This document shows positions 61,461 through 64,000 of a DNA stretch of 64,000 nt, in pieces. Positions within the stretch are counted from its first letter, which is position 1. Each line of letters starts with the position of its first letter. Below the pieces are notes generated by a model. The model made no database searches, had not been told where the DNA came from, and was given only the letters and a program-made list of their open reading frames with translations. The position numbers were made by a program, and so were the translations under genes. Source of the DNA: Labrenzia sp. THAF82 (GTDB taxonomy: Bacteria > Pseudomonadota > Alphaproteobacteria > Rhizobiales > Stappiaceae); NCBI RefSeq assembly GCF_009363435.1, contig NZ_CP045354.1, forward strand, positions 252,001-316,000. Reading direction: 5' to 3'.

Positions 61461-63743
61461 TCAGGTGACGTTGAACGCCGCGATCGCAGCCATATTGACG
61501 ATGTCGCTGTCTTTCGCGCCAATCGGCAGGATCTGGATTGGCTTGTCGAAACCAACCAGAAGCGGACCGATCACCGTGGCACCGCCCAGCTCCTGAAGCA
61601 TCTTTGTTGAAATCGATGCGGAGTGGAACGCCGGCATGACCAGCACATTGGCCGGGCCGGACAGGCGACAGAATGGATAGGCTGCCATGCGTTCCATGTT
61701 GAGCGCGACGTCGGCAGCCATATCGCCGTCATATTCAAAATCAACGCGGCGGCGATCGAGTATCTTCACGGCCTCGATGACTTTTTCAGAGCGTTCTCCA
61801 CGCGGATGGCCGAAGGTCGAGTAAGCGAGCATAGCCACTTTTGGTTCATATCCGAGCTTACGAGCAACATGCGCCGCTTCTTCCGCGATATCGGCCAATT
61901 CTTCTGAATTTGGCATATCGATCACTGCCGTATCTGCGATCAGGACCGTCCGACCCCGAACCAGTGCAAGCGTCACACCGATCACCCGGTGACCCGGCTT
62001 CGGATCGATTGTTGCCTTCACCGTGTCGAGGGCAACGGAATAATTCCGGGTGAGGCCGGTTACCATGGCGTCAGCATCACCCCGCGCCACCATGATCGCT
62101 CCCCAGTAGTTGCGGTCGTTGTTGACCATGCGCTGACAGTCGCGCAACAGATATCCTTTGCGCTGCAAGCGACCGTAAAGATACTGGGCATAATCCGCAT
62201 TCCGGTCGGAAAGCCGCGCGTTCTGGATCGAAACACCCGATTTGTTGAGGTCGATCCCTGCTTGATCTGCCACATTTTTAATCTCGTCTTCGCGACCGAT
62301 AAGGATCGCTTCTCCAAGACCCTGCGACACGAAACTGGCGGCAGCACGGATCACCGGCTCCTCTTCGCCTTCAGCAAATACAACACGTTTCGGCTGCTGG
62401 CGAACCTTCGAGAAGATGCGTTGCAACGTTCCGGCAACAGGATCGCGGCGGGCAGAAAGCTGGTGCTTGTAGGCCTCCATATCGACAATCGGGCGTCTGG
62501 CGACACCTGAATCCATAGCTGCCTGCGCCACAGCGGGCGGAATTGCGTGAATGAGACGTGGATCGAAGGGAACGGGGATAATGTATTCAGGTCCAAATTT
62601 CGGGCGATTGCCACGATATGCCGCCGCGACTTCGTCCGGCACCTCTTCGCGAGCAAGATCCGCCAACGCATGGGCGCAGGCAACCTTCATCTCATCGTTG
62701 ATAGTCGTTGCCTGAACATCGAGCGCACCTCTGAAAATATAAGGAAACCCGAGCACGTTGTTGACCTGGTTCGGATAGTCGGAGCGACCCGTTGCAACGA
62801 TGGCGTCGTCCCTGACAGCCGCAGCTTCTTCCGGTGTGATTTCCGGGTCCGGGTTGGCCATGGCGAAGATGACCGGGTTGGGCGCCATGACCCTGAGCAT
62901 ATCCGGGGTCAGAGCCCCTTTAACGGAAACACCGAAGAAAACGTCAGCACCTTTTAGCGCGTCGTACAGCGACCGGGCATCCGTCTCGATGGCATGTGCC
63001 GATTTCCATTGGTTCATGCCCTCGGCACGGCCTTTGTAAATGACGCCCTTTGTATCGCACAGGGTCACATTTTCATGCGGAATGCCCATGGCCTTGACCA
63101 GCTCGATGCAGGCAATGCCTGCGGCGCCGGCACCGTTGCAGACCACCTTGGTGTTTTTCATGTCCCGGCCGGTCAGATGCAGAGCATTGATGAGGCCAGC
63201 GGCGGCAATGATCGCCGTTCCATGCTGATCGTCATGGAATACCGGTATATCCATCAGTTCTCGAAGCCGCTGTTCGATGATGAAGCAGTCTGGCGCTTTG
63301 ATGTCCTCAAGGTTGATGCCACCAAAAGACGGACCGAGGTAGCGGACCGAGTTGATGAACTCCTCCACTTCGCCCGTTTCCACTTCGAGGTCGATGGAAT
63401 CGACATCTGCAAAGCGCTTGAAGAGAACGGATTTGCCCTCCATCACGGGCTTTGACGCCAACGCGCCCAGATTGCCAAGTCCCAAGATCGCCGAACCATT
63501 TGAGATGACTGCGACCAGATTGCCCTTGGTGGTGTAGTCATAGGCGCGGCTCGGGTCATCCGCGATGGCGAGCACCGGCACGGCCACGCCAGGGGAATAG
63601 GCCAGGGAAAGGTCACGCTGGGTTGCCATGGGCTTGGTCGGCGTGATTTCCAGTTTTCCGGGCCGACCTTCCTGATGGAATTGCAGCGCTTCCTGATCAG
63701 TGAAGCTGATGTTTGTTTTCGACGACTTTTTTTCAGCGGACAT
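61461..63743 (-). CDS. maeB: NADP-dependent malic enzyme with phosphotransacetylase-like domain
   Basis: A 760-residue MaeB-type malic enzyme. The N-terminal malic domain has [12 protein letters not shown] and [21 protein letters not shown], and NAD(P) binding follows ([15 protein letters not shown], about residues 197-211). A C-terminal phosphotransacetylase-like domain (about 435-760) is present, as is common in alphaproteobacteria, where it is usually regulatory. It makes pyruvate and NADPH from malate. It is divergent from mutS, as in many Rhizobiales, and converges with the BKACE gene. Confidence 0.95.
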   Translation of the reverse strand: MSAEKKSSKTNISFTDQEALQFHQEGRPGKLEITPTKPMATQRDLSLAYSPGVAVPVLAIADDPSRAYDYTTKGNLVAVISNGSAILGLGNLGALASKPVMEGKSVLFKRFADVDSIDLEVETGEVEEFINSVRYLGPSFGGINLEDIKAPDCFIIEQRLRELMDIPVFHDDQHGTAIIAAAGLINALHLTGRDMKNTKVVCNGAGAAGIACIELVKAMGIPHENVTLCDTKGVIYKGRAEGMNQWKSAHAIETDARSLYDALKGADVFFGVSVKGALTPDMLRVMAPNPVIFAMANPDPEITPEEAAAVRDDAIVATGRSDYPNQVNNVLGFPYIFRGALDVQATTINDEMKVACAHALADLAREEVPDEVAAAYRGNRPKFGPEYIIPVPFDPRLIHAIPPAVAQAAMDSGVARRPIVDMEAYKHQLSARRDPVAGTLQRIFSKVRQQPKRVVFAEGEEEPVIRAAASFVSQGLGEAILIGREDEIKNVADQAGIDLNKSGVSIQNARLSDRNADYAQYLYGRLQRKGYLLRDCQRMVNNDRNYWGAIMVARGDADAMVTGLTRNYSVALDTVKATIDPKPGHRVIGVTLALVRGRTVLIADTAVIDMPNSEELADIAEEAAHVARKLGYEPKVAMLAYSTFGHPRGERSEKVIEAVKILDRRRVDFEYDGDMAADVALNMERMAAYPFCRLSGPANVLVMPAFHSASISTKMLQELGGATVIGPLLVGFDKPIQILPIGAKDSDIVNMAAIAAFNVT

Positions 63744-63903
63744 GACGCGGGCGGTTCCTCTCCGTGATGCGCGGGCACGCGTTTGCGGGTCGAAACTGAC
63801 CCTTGGGCGGGTCTTCGACCTTATCCCCTGGAAAATGAAGCCTCAAGCCAAGATGCCTTACGCCCTTGGTGGAATGGGAGGCGAGGTTTGCTAGGTATCG
63901 GAC

Positions 63904-64000
63904 ATGAGTGGGATGAGCGCACAAAAACCGGTTCAGGCCGATGGCAAAGTCACGCCAATGATGGCCCAGTTCCTGGAGATCAAGGCCGCCAATCCGGATA
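63904..64000 (+). CDS. mutS: DNA mismatch repair protein MutS (N-terminal fragment)
   Basis: The first 32 codons of mutS. MSGMSAQKPVQADGKV is followed by TPMMAQFLEIKAANPD, which matches the N-terminal clamp start of the mismatch-binding domain. The rest lies outside the window. ATG at 63904 or 63913. It is divergent from maeB. Confidence 0.85.
   Translation, partial: MSGMSAQKPVQADGKVTPMMAQFLEIKAANPD

Overview
The window is chromosomal DNA from an alphaproteobacterium, most likely order Hyphomicrobiales (Rhizobiales), and probably a marine Stappiaceae-type organism (Roseibium/Labrenzia/Stappia relatives). I infer this from gene content and order: glnD-murJ-trpS, fxsA-timA-mltA-smr-xre, hemW-rdgB-rph//hrcA, maeB//mutS, a rhizobial-type OlsB acyltransferase, an intracellular PHA depolymerase, and even, moderately high G+C. 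Species-level assignment is inference only. No rRNA, tRNA, CRISPR array or insertion sequence was found.

Layout. 1-7.9 kb: the end of an extradiol dioxygenase, a periplasmic Cys-rich protein plus OmpA-like pair, dut, a HAD phosphatase, cysK, a GNAT/YbjQ pair, a zinc alcohol dehydrogenase and comM. 8.0-11.6 kb: an accessory unit made of a LysR regulator, an EgtD-like methyltransferase, an MFS transporter and a 76-residue protein. Two copies of one 17-bp palindrome (CATAA-N7-TTATG) tie these genes together. 11.6-12.8 kb: an AT-rich island with an R-S-E type ADP-ribosyltransferase gene that overlaps by ATGA a previously unlisted 58-codon basic protein, a candidate toxin/partner pair. 12.8-15.7 kb: a membrane LytTR regulator, an exported Ntn-hydrolase and a Tat-exported cyclase. 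15.7-29.5 kb: housekeeping genes (polA, acyltransferase, fxsA, timA, mltA, smr, xre, glnD, murJ, trpS). 29.5-40.7 kb: a hybrid histidine kinase, olsB, a class A PBP, a YgjP-like metalloprotease, a glycosyltransferase and a PHA depolymerase with an added helix-hairpin-helix tail. 40.9-47.4 kb: hemW, rdgB, rph, hrcA, a moeB-like gene and a sugar-acid dehydratase. 47.5-49.1 kb: a P1B-ATPase-like protein whose catalytic motifs are eroded. 49.1-49.7 kb: a non-coding gap with an orphan plus-strand terminator, a candidate small RNA. 49.7-58.1 kb: a peptide ABC transporter, an ArgE-type deacylase and a redox-type adenylate cyclase. 58.3-64 kb: a YffB/ArsC-like protein, an M15 peptidase lipoprotein, an aminotransferase plus BKACE pair, maeB, and the start of mutS.

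The best candidates for undescribed biology are the LysR/methyltransferase/MFS/76-residue regulon, the ADP-ribosyltransferase with its coupled small gene, the pseudo-P-type ATPase, and the orphan small RNA locus.
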